Assembly (NCBI GenBank): GCA_030613145.1
Contig: JAUWMM010000038.1
Location: 1-9,851, forward strand
DNA: 9,851 nucleotides
Direction of reading: 5' to 3'
From: Desulfobacterales bacterium
GTDB lineage: Bacteria > Desulfobacterota > Desulfobacteria > Desulfobacterales > C00003060
Shown here: one piece after another, positions 1-6,140 of the stretch
How the letters are laid out: each line of letters begins with the position of its first letter
Numbering within the stretch: the stretch's first letter is position 1
Notes under the pieces: model-generated
What the model was told of the DNA's origin: nothing
Databases searched by the model: none
Seen by the model: only the letters and a program-made list of their open reading frames with translations
Made by a program: the position numbers and the translations under genes

Positions 1-49
1 GTATAAACGCCAAAACTCCTACGACGATATTGATGTTTAACCTCCGCAT
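1..49 (-). CDS. 5' end of an unidentified exported or membrane protein
   Basis: Only the first 16 codons lie in the window. The peptide reads MRRLNINIVVGVLAFI, with two arginines followed by a hydrophobic run, which is what the start of a signal peptide or membrane anchor looks like. The start is well supported because a perfect AAGGAGG ribosome binding site sits 7 nt upstream. The gene follows the OpuCB-like permease on the same strand after about 90 nt, so an osmolyte-binding protein of the same transporter is a natural guess. Nothing in 16 residues proves it. Confidence 0.6.
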   Translation of the reverse strand, partial: MRRLNINIVVGVLAFI

Positions 50-56
50 GTTTTGA

Positions 57-63
57 CCTCCTT
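57..63 (-). promoter_or_regulatory. Consensus Shine-Dalgarno site
   Basis: The minus strand reads AAGGAGG, 7 nt from the ATG whose complement is at 47-49. It is the best ribosome binding site in the window. It fixes the start of the partial gene that runs off the left edge. Confidence 0.75.
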
Positions 64-68
64 AGTGT

Positions 69-150
69 TAGCATAGCGCATGGCGCTAAGCTCTCTGTTT
101 TCTGCTTTATACTCTCTGCTCTCTGCGCTACGCCCTATGCCCTATGTCCC
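69..150. repeat. Degenerate heptad array A
   Basis: The stretch can be cut into about eleven consecutive 7-nt units with no phase shift, for example GCGCATG (76-82), GCTCTCT (90-96), GCTCTCT again (118-124), GCGCTAC (125-131), and GCCCTAT twice (132-138, 139-145). The rough consensus is G-C-K-C-T-M-T, where the period is conserved better than the sequence. The array fills the gap between the permease and the next gene and covers the permease stop codon (142-144). No hairpin dominates. A slippage-derived or spreading low-complexity repeat fits best; a function is not evident. Confidence 0.7.
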
Positions 151-858
151 TTTCAGCCCCCAGGGGGTCATCCTCCGTTCCACATATTCCAAAAGAAAAC
201 CCAGGGTAATGGCCATGGCTGCGGTAGGTGCCGCCCCCTGTAGGATGATTAGAACTTCACGGGCGAATACCCCTGTCAGTGTAATCTTACCCAGACCTGT
301 CCCCCCAACAAGAACAGCGAGTTCCGCAGTGCCTACCGTGATAACGGTGGAGATTCTGATCCCGACCATGATGACGGGTCTTGCCAAGGGCAACTCTATC
401 TTCCGGGCAATTTGTACTCTCGTCAGTCCCATTCCCTTGGCAGCTTCTATGACAGCAGGATCGATCGCTTTAATACTAGCATAAGAATTGCGTAAGATGG
501 GAAGCAGTCCATAGATGACCAAGGCCACAATGGCTGACTGAAGGCCAAAACCCAAAAGTGGGGCCATAATAGCAATGACAGCCAAGCTGGGTACCGTCTG
601 GCCCACGCTTGCTCCGCCAATGACAGGCAGTGCGAGCTTCTCAAGACCTGGTCGAGTGACCAGGATTCCCAGAGGCACGCCGATGGCAGTGGCAATAACG
701 ACTGCTATGAATACCATCTTGAAATGAGCCCATGCGCAATAGAGTAAATCACCGTAGGTGAAGGTGCTATAGATCCCCACCTTGCCCATGCCGGTAACCC
801 AGATGGTCACCCCGATAAGAAGCGCCAGAAGGGTAACAAAAATTGCTTGATGTCTCAT
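142..858 (-). CDS. OpuCB/ProW-type ABC transporter permease (glycine betaine/choline/carnitine class)
   Basis: This is a 238-residue inner-membrane permease of the family that imports quaternary amines such as glycine betaine. Hydrophobic segments lie near residues 5-22, 48-68, 88-123 and 160-225. The diagnostic stretch GASVGQTVPSLA (82-93) matches the IGQTxPSLA region of OpuCB, YehW and ProW. The EAA loop that contacts the ATPase spans about 138-157 (EAAKGMGLTRVQIARKIELP). A GTGLG motif near 186-190 corresponds to the GxGGLG of relatives. The length is typical of the short OpuCB-type permeases. The ATG start has no clear Shine-Dalgarno site, and kdsC lies 185 nt upstream, so an ATPase partner is not adjacent in the window. 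The stop codon falls inside heptad array A. The exact substrate cannot be read from sequence. Confidence 0.88.
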   Translation of the reverse strand: MRHQAIFVTLLALLIGVTIWVTGMGKVGIYSTFTYGDLLYCAWAHFKMVFIAVVIATAIGVPLGILVTRPGLEKLALPVIGGASVGQTVPSLAVIAIMAPLLGFGLQSAIVALVIYGLLPILRNSYASIKAIDPAVIEAAKGMGLTRVQIARKIELPLARPVIMVGIRISTVITVGTAELAVLVGGTGLGKITLTGVFAREVLIILQGAAPTAAMAITLGFLLEYVERRMTPWGLKGT

Positions 859-935
859 TGGTTTTTTAGTTATGAAATTCGTGTTTTTTTTGGCAGAATT
901 ATTCCTGCAAATGCCTTGGAGGAACTATAAAATCT

Positions 936-970
936 GATACTGGATGCTCGATACTGGATGCTGGATTCAA
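936..970. repeat. Degenerate heptad array B
   Basis: Five consecutive 7-nt units run in phase: GATACTG (936-942), GATGCTC (943-949), GATACTG (950-956), GATGCTG (957-963) and GATTCAA (964-970). The first four make a nearly perfect direct repeat of a 14-mer. Its consensus differs from array A at 69-150, but the 7-nt period is the same. It lies in the kdsC-permease intergenic region. Confidence 0.7.
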
Positions 971-1006
971 GGATTATCCGGTATCAAGAACCCAGGATCC
1001 AGCATC
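957..1006. repeat. Inverted repeat downstream of kdsC (possible hairpin)
   Basis: GATGCTGGAT (957-966) is perfectly inverted as ATCCAGCATC (997-1006), with a 30-nt loop that itself contains GTATC (981-985), complementary to the GATAC units of array B. On the minus strand, the direction of kdsC transcription, the hairpin is followed only by a weak T-rich tract. A rho-independent terminator for kdsC is therefore possible but weak. The inverted copy may simply be an oppositely oriented member of the repeat. Confidence 0.45.
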
Positions 1007-1043
1007 AAATCTTTTTTGGTTCCGGCTTGTCCGTGTGTAGGAC

Positions 1044-1646
1044 TTAGTCAAAGTACGGGCTCGCAACCTTGGTCCACAATCCCTGGACCCCGAGGATCAG
1101 CTCTGCCACCTCTCTTACTGCACCCCTGCCGCCAGGAGCAAGGGTGACGTAGTGGGCGATGTCAAAAAGGTATTCTGAGGCATCGGCCACTGCAACAGCA
1201 AAGCCTACGCGATTCATTACGGTCAAATCGACCACATCATCGCCCACAAAGGCTGTTTCCTCAAACTTGAGGCCCCTTTGAGAAGTAATTTTTTCAAGGA
1301 CCGGCACTTTGTCCCTCACCCCTTGGACCACTTCGGTTATTCCTAAATCCGAGGCCCTCTTGTCCACCAGGGGACAGCTTCTGCCGGAAATCAGGACCGT
1401 TTCTATGCCGGCTTGCTTCAGCATCTTTGTCCCGTGGCCATCCCGTACGTCGAATGCCTTCGACTCGGTGCCATCATCGTGATAGAAAAGCCGACCGTCG
1501 GTCAAGACTCCATCCACATCAAGGGCAACGAGCTTAACCCGCTCCACCCGCGCCCGGACCTCGGCGTTTATATGCTTTAACACAGAAGGGGTCTTGACCC
1601 GTTCTTTTGTTCCAAGCTTTTCCAAAAACCCTAGTTTCTTTGTCAT
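1044..1646 (-). CDS. kdsC: 3-deoxy-D-manno-octulosonate 8-phosphate phosphatase
   Basis: KdsC is the cytoplasmic HAD phosphatase that removes phosphate from KDO-8-P to give KDO for LPS inner core. The visible HAD signature is DVDGVLTDG with nucleophile D43 and acid/base D45; motif II is ISGR (S87), motif III K113, and motif IV GDDVVDL with D136 and D137. The 200-residue product has about 35 residues before the first beta strand, longer than usual. The ATG is supported by AAGGA at 1656-1660, 9 nt upstream. An internal GTG at 1547, preceded by GAGG, would give a protein of more usual length. KdsC has no cap domain and normally works as a tetramer. The gene stands apart from kdsA, kdsB or lpt genes here. 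Its divergent neighbour is the hydrolase at 1939. Confidence 0.92.
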   Translation of the reverse strand: MTKKLGFLEKLGTKERVKTPSVLKHINAEVRARVERVKLVALDVDGVLTDGRLFYHDDGTESKAFDVRDGHGTKMLKQAGIETVLISGRSCPLVDKRASDLGITEVVQGVRDKVPVLEKITSQRGLKFEETAFVGDDVVDLTVMNRVGFAVAVADASEYLFDIAHYVTLAPGGRGAVREVAELILGVQGLWTKVASPYFD

Positions 1647-1746
1647 ATGACATTTTCCTTAATGATCAGTTTTTGTTACAAGATTACTATGTCCACCATC
1701 ACAAATTTATCCTTTCGCTTGCTTTTGTGCCGAGTGTTGCCGTGTA

Positions 1747-1775
1747 TGCATATCAAATCGTTGTTATGTAGTCAA
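1747..1775 (-). promoter_or_regulatory. Possible sigma70 promoter for kdsC
   Basis: The minus strand has TTGACT (1770-1775), a 17-nt spacer, and TATGCA (1747-1752). The -35 box is good and the -10 box poor. It would leave a leader of roughly 95 nt before kdsC. The rest of the 292-nt divergent gap (1647-1938) shows no gene or stable structure. A plus-strand TTGACT at 1806 has no convincing -10 box. Confidence 0.35.
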
Positions 1776-1938
1776 GCAGTAAGTTGGCGTTATACCAAGA
1801 AATCCTTGACTTTTTCCACAAAAGAGGAGTAATGGTTTTATTAAGAGCCTGATATTAATCCGGCTGGAAATCTCTGAAACTAATCAACAGGAACAAACTG
1901 AATCTGGAGTCTTGCCCCGGGAAACAGTGGCATCCCTC

Positions 1939-2418
1939 ATGAAAACTACGAGAGTATTTATTCACGGCCTCGAAGGCAGCAGCCAGGGAACCAAGGGCTT
2001 ATTTTTCAGGGATAGATATCCCGACATGATCATTGAAGACTTTCACGGAACCATTGAGCTGCGAATGAATAAGCTGAACAGAATCCTGCCTGAAAAGACT
2101 TCCCTTATCATGGTTGGCTCAAGCTATGGGGGATTGATGGCTGCAATATTTGCTTTCAACAACCAACAGAGGATCAAAAGGCTTATTCTTTTAGCACCCG
2201 CTCTTGTTTTGCACGAATTTGAGCCGTATTCACAGAAAAGGACCAATACACCCGTTGTCATTTATCATGGAAAAGGCGATGATGTTGTCCCTTTGGCACC
2301 TGTTCACCAAATTGCCTGCAGGGTCTTTGAAAACTTAACCTTCAACGTGGTTGACGACGACCATTTCCTCAGCAAGACCTTCAAGTCCATCGACTGGGAC
2401 AAACTGCTTGAACGGTGA
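1939..2418 (+). CDS. YqiA-like alpha/beta hydrolase (putative esterase)
   Basis: This is a small single-domain serine hydrolase of 159 residues, cytoplasmic by lack of a signal sequence. The fold signs are an early beta strand ending in HGLEGSS (oxyanion region, residues 10-16), the nucleophile elbow GSSYGG with catalytic serine at 62, an acid in GDDVVP (residues 114-115), and the histidine in DDDHF (142). This layout matches the YqiA/UPF0227-like esterases, which act on short acyl esters in vitro; the natural substrate is unknown. The ATG at 1939 is chosen because the conserved region starts there. An in-frame TTG at 1912 has GGAG only 2 nt ahead, too close to be convincing. The gene is monocistronic, divergent from kdsC and convergent with the PilZ cassette across the fold-back element. 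Confidence 0.8.
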   Translation: MKTTRVFIHGLEGSSQGTKGLFFRDRYPDMIIEDFHGTIELRMNKLNRILPEKTSLIMVGSSYGGLMAAIFAFNNQQRIKRLILLAPALVLHEFEPYSQKRTNTPVVIYHGKGDDVVPLAPVHQIACRVFENLTFNVVDDDHFLSKTFKSIDWDKLLER

Positions 2419-2451
2419 CAAGGGTATGGGTTGGGGCAAGGTTTAATCTAC

Positions 2452-2652
2452 TTTTTGCGTGAGCCCTAAGGGCTCGCGCAAGAATAACTTGGCAGAATTG
2501 GCGCTCAGATTTGGGTTAGATTTGGTCGATCCGATTGAGCAAAACCGCAGGAATAGCAGGCTATTTCGAGGGTTTTGCGAATGAGTATCGGCCAAAGATA
2601 GCCTTAAGCTGGGATGCCAAAATAGTAAGTTGTTTTTGTGCGAGCCCTAAGG
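2452..2652. repeat. Fold-back (MITE-like) element
   Basis: The gap between the hydrolase and the PilZ gene is one long imperfect inverted repeat centred near 2559. The tips are TAAGGGCTCGCGCAAGAA (2467-2484) and, on the other strand, TTAGGGCTCGCACAAAAA (2650 down to 2633), each followed by an AACTT. Inner arms pair at 2524-2530 with 2587-2593, GCAAAACC (2539-2546) with GGTTTTGC (2571-2578), and AATAGC (2552-2557) with GCTATT (2560-2565). The left tip is itself a palindrome: GAGCCC, TAA, GGGCTC at 2461-2475. No ORF, target-site duplication or terminator T-run is visible. A related short copy lies at 8683-8731. Confidence 0.7.
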
Positions 2653-2678
2653 CCGGGATAAGGACGGGGGTGTTTTGA

Positions 2679-3041
2679 CTAAGACGTTTTGTTCTTTTGC
2701 TCCTCAAACGCCTTTATGTATTGTCTCAAGATTCGAAGTGTTGCTTCATCTATTTCTTGAAACTCAATTCCGGATTCAAACCTTCCAGCCTCACCTGCTT
2801 TTGAATGGACAACCTTTCCATTGATATCCGTCATCAGGTCGTCTTCCAGACCTATTGTCAGTGATACAGTGTATTGTGCATCAATTGGAATATGCGTTTC
2901 CAGCAGTATTCCGCCTTCACTGACATTTAAAGTCCTTCCCATTCCCTGCTTTACCAAATTATTGTTCTCATCAACACAAACATACGATAGGAGATTGAGG
3001 GATCCGAATCTTGGGTGCTCTCTTTTATTTGTTGTAGTCAT
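2679..3041 (-). CDS. PilZ-domain protein (c-di-GMP receptor)
   Basis: This is a 120-residue single-domain PilZ protein. The c-di-GMP binding signature is present: RxxxR at residues 7-11 (R-EHP-R) and NVSEGG at 39-44, which is the DxSxxG motif with Asn in place of Asp. The remainder predicts as the six-stranded barrel plus a C-terminal helix (about 100-115). A GTG two codons upstream overlaps the ribosome binding site (GAGG at 3049-3052), so the ATG at 3041, 7 nt from GAGG, is the better start. It follows the PATAN/cNMP-fold gene by 48 nt on the same strand and is the last gene of the signalling cassette. It probably reports c-di-GMP level to its partners; the Asn substitution is tolerated in some PilZ proteins but may change affinity. 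Confidence 0.85.
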   Translation of the reverse strand: MTTTNKREHPRFGSLNLLSYVCVDENNNLVKQGMGRTLNVSEGGILLETHIPIDAQYTVSLTIGLEDDLMTDINGKVVHSKAGEAGRFESGIEFQEIDEATLRILRQYIKAFEEQKNKTS

Positions 3042-3089
3042 GGTCACACCTCAAAAAAGACTAAACGTGAGGGTTTCTTAAAAAGGCTG

Positions 3090-4271
3090 TCAAGAATTGC
3101 CCGATTTCTTATTGCCAATTTTTTTGTAAAAGTCACATGATAGCTTGGTCGTGACTGATACGCATGTCGCAGCATTTTCTAGAAGATTTCTTAGCGTGGT
3201 TGAAAGTTGATCATATTCTTTCTGTAGGCTATCAGAATCAAGTGCACTTACCTTCATGTTCTTAGATGCCAACACTGAGGCGGAATAAGGTTCATGGCCG
3301 ATATCAAGGAAAGGAACATAGCCGACAAAATCTCCTTCACTAAGATTGGCCAGCGGCACATAGCCGTGTTTCGTGTGTCTAACAATGGATGCTTCCCCCT
3401 GAGTGATTCTCAGCATTCTGTCTTCCTTGCTTCCCTGTTTGATGACCTTCTTTCTGTCTTTAACAAATGCCTTTAACGAGTTTTGTCCCGAAAAGAATTC
3501 AACAGCCCTATCAGAGACCTCTCTTAGTCTCTTATCAAGGCTCAATACTAGTCCTTTAAATTCATTAGACATGTGTCCGTATTCTATGAAAAGACGTTCC
3601 GTGTCAAGCACTCCCAGTTGAACATTACCTACTGCTACAACGTTAGCACTCCGAATATTGCCTTTGATCAAGAATGCAGACAAACTTGCAATAAATGCCC
3701 CAACACCAAGCCTGACTATTGAGAGTGGACCCCTGGGTGTTTCTCGAACAACTTCAACAGCTCCTTCCAATATAACCCACATCCAGCTGCCATGTTTTCC
3801 CTCTTGAGTAATCTTGTCACCATCGGAAAATCCTTCCTCATCAACAACGTACAAATAGTCGACAAGCGGCCCCTTAATTAAAGGTATGGTTGTTTCCTTG
3901 TCAGTTTCACCACGAGAAACCTTTTGAACAGATACAGGCCCTACCTTTTCGATTTCACCGTCATCCAGCATCTTTAAGCCGTCCAGAATAATTTCCATCG
4001 GGCTCTTCTTTATCACATTTTTCCTTGTGACTTGCTCCTTGCTGAATTCAAATTCGCCCGTAATCCATCCAAATAGTGAGTAAAGAGCATCAATACCGGT
4101 CAATGGTTCATTTGAAGCATCTACAGGATTACCGTCAATGACATATATCAAACCCGCACCCTGGACATATTTGTTCCTGATGCGTAAAATTCCTGTATAG
4201 CTGTTTGAGCCAATTAGCTGCAAAAGCTCCGTTAGACCGATAGAATCAAGATTGCCTGCAAGAATGACCAT
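3090..4271 (-). CDS. PATAN (DUF4388) protein with two cyclic-nucleotide-fold domains
   Basis: The product has 393 residues. Residues 4-76 match the DUF4388/PatA N-terminal (PATAN) adaptor domain (GNLDSIGLTELLQL, then GLIYVIDGNPVDA and the FGWITGEFEF end). Two cNMP-binding folds follow, near 140-227 (EGKHGSWMWVILEGAVEVV) and 265-345 (ITQGEASIVRHTKHGYVPLANL), separated by a helix. Both phosphate-binding cassettes are eroded: the FGE glutamate is replaced (GAFIASLSAF; GDFVGYVPFL), and only the first keeps an RSA arginine. Ligand binding is therefore doubtful; a structural or adaptor role is as likely. There is no HTH domain, so this is not a CRP-type regulator. The ATG at 4271 is chosen over a TTG at 4286; neither has a good ribosome site. 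It lies 19 nt after the GTPase stop, so co-transcription and probably translational coupling are expected. Confidence 0.82.
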   Translation of the reverse strand: MVILAGNLDSIGLTELLQLIGSNSYTGILRIRNKYVQGAGLIYVIDGNPVDASNEPLTGIDALYSLFGWITGEFEFSKEQVTRKNVIKKSPMEIILDGLKMLDDGEIEKVGPVSVQKVSRGETDKETTIPLIKGPLVDYLYVVDEEGFSDGDKITQEGKHGSWMWVILEGAVEVVRETPRGPLSIVRLGVGAFIASLSAFLIKGNIRSANVVAVGNVQLGVLDTERLFIEYGHMSNEFKGLVLSLDKRLREVSDRAVEFFSGQNSLKAFVKDRKKVIKQGSKEDRMLRITQGEASIVRHTKHGYVPLANLSEGDFVGYVPFLDIGHEPYSASVLASKNMKVSALDSDSLQKEYDQLSTTLRNLLENAATCVSVTTKLSCDFYKKIGNKKSGNS

Positions 4272-4290
4272 ACTTTTTATGCACAATCAC

Positions 4291-4905
4291 TTACTGTGCC
4301 CATTTCAGTTGTTTTTGAAGGTCACGCAATGTTAACTTCAAACATTCCTGCAAAGTTGCCCCAACACCTTTACCCTTGAGAGCGCTGGCCGGGAAAGAAG
4401 GCACCTTAAGCTGGTTATTTAATTCTCTTTCCATCTTCTCGATAGACATAGTGGGAAGACCTTGCTCCGCAAGGTCCCTTTTGTTGTACTGAAGAACAAG
4501 GGGTACCTTGAAAATGCTGGTGCCAAATTCTTTCAAGTTTTGTTGCAGGTCCTTCAGAGATAGCATGTTTTTTTCGCGCCTTGCTTCAAGGGAATCCGCA
4601 ACAAAGACGACCCCATCAACCCCCCTTAGAACCACTTTTCTGGTGGAGCTGTATTGTACCTGCCCCGGAACAGTAAATAATTGAACCCGCACAGCACACC
4701 CTCTTACTTTACCCAATTCCATAGGGAGAAAATCAAAAAAAAGGGTACGATCACCCTCCGTGTCAATTGAGACCATCTCACCTGATACCTGCTTCTTAAA
4801 GGCTTTATGAATATATTCCAGATTTGTTGTTTTTCCACACCTGCCAGGTCCATAATATACAACTTTACATTCTATCTCCCTATTTTTCAAGTTAAAAACA
4901 GCCAT
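4291..4905 (-). CDS. MglA-like small Ras-family GTPase
   Basis: This is a 204-residue bacterial small GTPase of the MglA/Arf-like group, a GTP/GDP switch normally controlled by Roadblock/MglB proteins. It starts MAVFNLKNREIECKVVYYG. The P-loop is GPGRCGKT (19-26); the MglA-type GDRTLFFDFLP is at 51-61; switch II is TVPGQ (78-82), lacking the Ras DxxG Asp, as in MglA; the G4 motif is NKRD (141-144); and PASALKGKGV is at 172-181. The frame stays open for 50 more codons, to an ATG at 5055. The start at 4905 is preferred because homology begins there and GAGG lies 9 nt upstream. No MglB partner is in the window; the neighbouring TPR, PATAN and PilZ proteins are the likely regulators or effectors. 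Confidence 0.9.
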   Translation of the reverse strand: MAVFNLKNREIECKVVYYGPGRCGKTTNLEYIHKAFKKQVSGEMVSIDTEGDRTLFFDFLPMELGKVRGCAVRVQLFTVPGQVQYSSTRKVVLRGVDGVVFVADSLEARREKNMLSLKDLQQNLKEFGTSIFKVPLVLQYNKRDLAEQGLPTMSIEKMERELNNQLKVPSFPASALKGKGVGATLQECLKLTLRDLQKQLKWAQ

Positions 4906-5150
4906 AGAATCCAGCCTCAACGCAGAGAATACAAACCGGTACCGAAGATAAGCCTCACATGAAATGAATTGGAGCTCGCCGCCCACAGGGCACAGGTTCC
5001 CGGAAGGGAAAGCATCCATTTCAAATAGCTTCCCTTGATTCCGCCTGCCCTGCACAGCTACAGCAACAGGGCAAGTCCCGATACGGTCGTTTCTCTCTAC
5101 GGGGTTATCAAGGCGGGGGTTTCGGGAAACAGTCCGGTCAAGCTATTCAT
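4906..5150 (-). ncRNA. Candidate structured leader upstream of the GTPase gene
   Basis: About 245 nt precede the GTPase start. In the minus-strand RNA a 9-bp stem forms between 5067-5075 and 5044-5052; one of its pairs is a G-U that would be A-C on the plus strand. A second 9-bp stem with a single bulge forms between 5028-5036 and 5004-5013. Two further pairings, 5033-5039 with 5107-5113 (7 bp) and 5041-5046 with 5111-5116 (6 bp), share bases and exclude each other. No known riboswitch consensus was recognised; GEMM c-di-GMP landmarks were looked for and not found. The GTPase reading frame also runs through the proximal 150 nt, so a longer N-terminus is the rival explanation. Confidence 0.35.
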
Positions 5151-5156
5151 AGTATA
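5151..5156 (-). promoter_or_regulatory. Possible -10 box of an internal promoter
   Basis: The minus strand reads TATACT, five of six matches to the sigma70 -10 box, within an AT-rich patch (5151-5200). A convincing -35 box is missing at 16-18 nt. It would place the whole leader described at 4906-5150 in the transcript. An AT-rich imperfect hairpin (about 5168-5191) after the TPR gene has no GC stem and is not a classical terminator. Confidence 0.3.
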
Positions 5157-5217
5157 TCCACGTTATCACTTATTTTACTAAAATAAAATAGTATACTTTT
5201 CAACTGTGAGTTGGTGT

Positions 5218-6126
5218 TCATGTGTTTTGAATCTCTATATCCACTCTGTAATCTCCCTTTTTTGGACCTAACTCAATAGGGGCTTTTTCTGAGACGATAC
5301 CCGAACCATTGAATACGGCAATGGGTGAGAAGAATTGAATATTATTTAGCCTGAATCCAACCTTCAGGTTTTCGATCAAGTCCTTATCGTCGCGGGAAAT
5401 TATCAGGCTGATCGTATTACCTCTTTGGAAATTTACATCCAGTTCGATCAGCGCACCCTTTTTGGATTCATCGCCCAATGTTATTGCTATTGAGCTAATA
5501 TCAAGAAAGTCTTCCTCCCTTGCCTCTTCTTTCCTGGCATCTTTTGGTTGCGTTACGGCTGGAAGCTTTTTGTCTATTCCCTTTCTGTCAAGAATATCTT
5601 GGAAAAAAATGCGGATCTCTTCCAACTGTCCCGAAGAAAAGCTATCCCCTGATAGCCATTTCCGATACTTGGTAATAGCTTCATCCGATGAAGAGAGTGC
5701 AATATGGCACCTTATAATATTCTTTGCCGCAGAAACACGGAGAGAATCTTTCTTTATCAATTCATTGAATTCTATTAACGCTCTTTCAAACTGGCCGAAC
5801 TTGGCCAGGGCCATTGCCCCTTCAAGCAAGGCTGCATCCTCGTCCTTATCTTCTGAAAAAGAGAACAAATTTTTGACAAGATCCTGGGCCTTTGTTGACA
5901 TTTTAGGCGTTGCCGGTGGCTTATCGAACTTTTTAATCTCATTTTCCACTGCGCCAATTTTTTTTGAGATAGCATCTAACAAGCTTTGTTTATTTGCAAT
6001 CCTGTCGTTTTTTTGGATCAATTTAGCCACATTATCATATTTTGCCTTTGCCTCGACAAATAGTCCGTGGGATCTATAAAGTTCGGCTTCCTTGAAAAGT
6101 GCTTGAATCTGTTTTTTTGTATCCAT
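5218..6126 (-). CDS. TPR-containing protein with an unrecognised beta-rich C-terminal domain
   Basis: The product has 302 residues, no signal peptide and no membrane span. TPR-like helical pairs are seen at about 7-40 (ALFKEAELYRSHGLFVEAKAKY) and 98-160 (EGAMALAKFGQFERALIEFNELI and following). A charged linker (about 185-208) leads to a C-terminal domain (about 210-300) made of alternating hydrophobic strands ending GPKKGDYRVDIEI. That domain is not one I recognise; a PilZ-like or other small beta fold is possible. The ATG at 6126 is chosen over a TTG at 6132; GGTGG/GGA motifs lie 8-18 nt upstream. It is the first gene of the cassette, directly behind a strong-looking promoter, with 312 nt before the GTPase. 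A scaffold role is inferred from the TPRs and context only. Confidence 0.75.
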   Translation of the reverse strand: MDTKKQIQALFKEAELYRSHGLFVEAKAKYDNVAKLIQKNDRIANKQSLLDAISKKIGAVENEIKKFDKPPATPKMSTKAQDLVKNLFSFSEDKDEDAALLEGAMALAKFGQFERALIEFNELIKKDSLRVSAAKNIIRCHIALSSSDEAITKYRKWLSGDSFSSGQLEEIRIFFQDILDRKGIDKKLPAVTQPKDARKEEAREEDFLDISSIAITLGDESKKGALIELDVNFQRGNTISLIISRDDKDLIENLKVGFRLNNIQFFSPIAVFNGSGIVSEKAPIELGPKKGDYRVDIEIQNT

Positions 6127-6140
6127 CTTCAACTTCCACC

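Noticed and set aside
1647..1832. A 61-codon plus-strand frame followed by a short MVLLRA frame with a GAGGAG site
   Set aside because: Composition is not protein-like, no family resemblance, and the second frame is only six codons; probably chance.
2456..2480. Rho-independent terminator of the hydrolase gene
   Set aside because: The 11-bp stem is strong, but T residues precede it and A residues follow on the plus strand, the reverse of a terminator; the sequence recurs at 8683-8731 as a repeat.
3048..3092. Promoter starting with TTGACA at the end of the PATAN gene, for pilZ
   Set aside because: The -35 box is perfect, but nothing like a -10 box lies 16-18 nt downstream.
4906..5150. GEMM-I c-di-GMP riboswitch upstream of the GTPase
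   Set aside because: Some fragments (ACAGGGCA, CGGGGTT) recall the consensus, but they occur on the plus strand, away from a plus-strand gene, and the core landmarks are not in order on either strand.
5056..5217. AT-rich hairpin near 5168-5191 as terminator after the TPR gene
   Set aside because: The stem is almost all A-T with no following T-run, so a stable terminator is unlikely.
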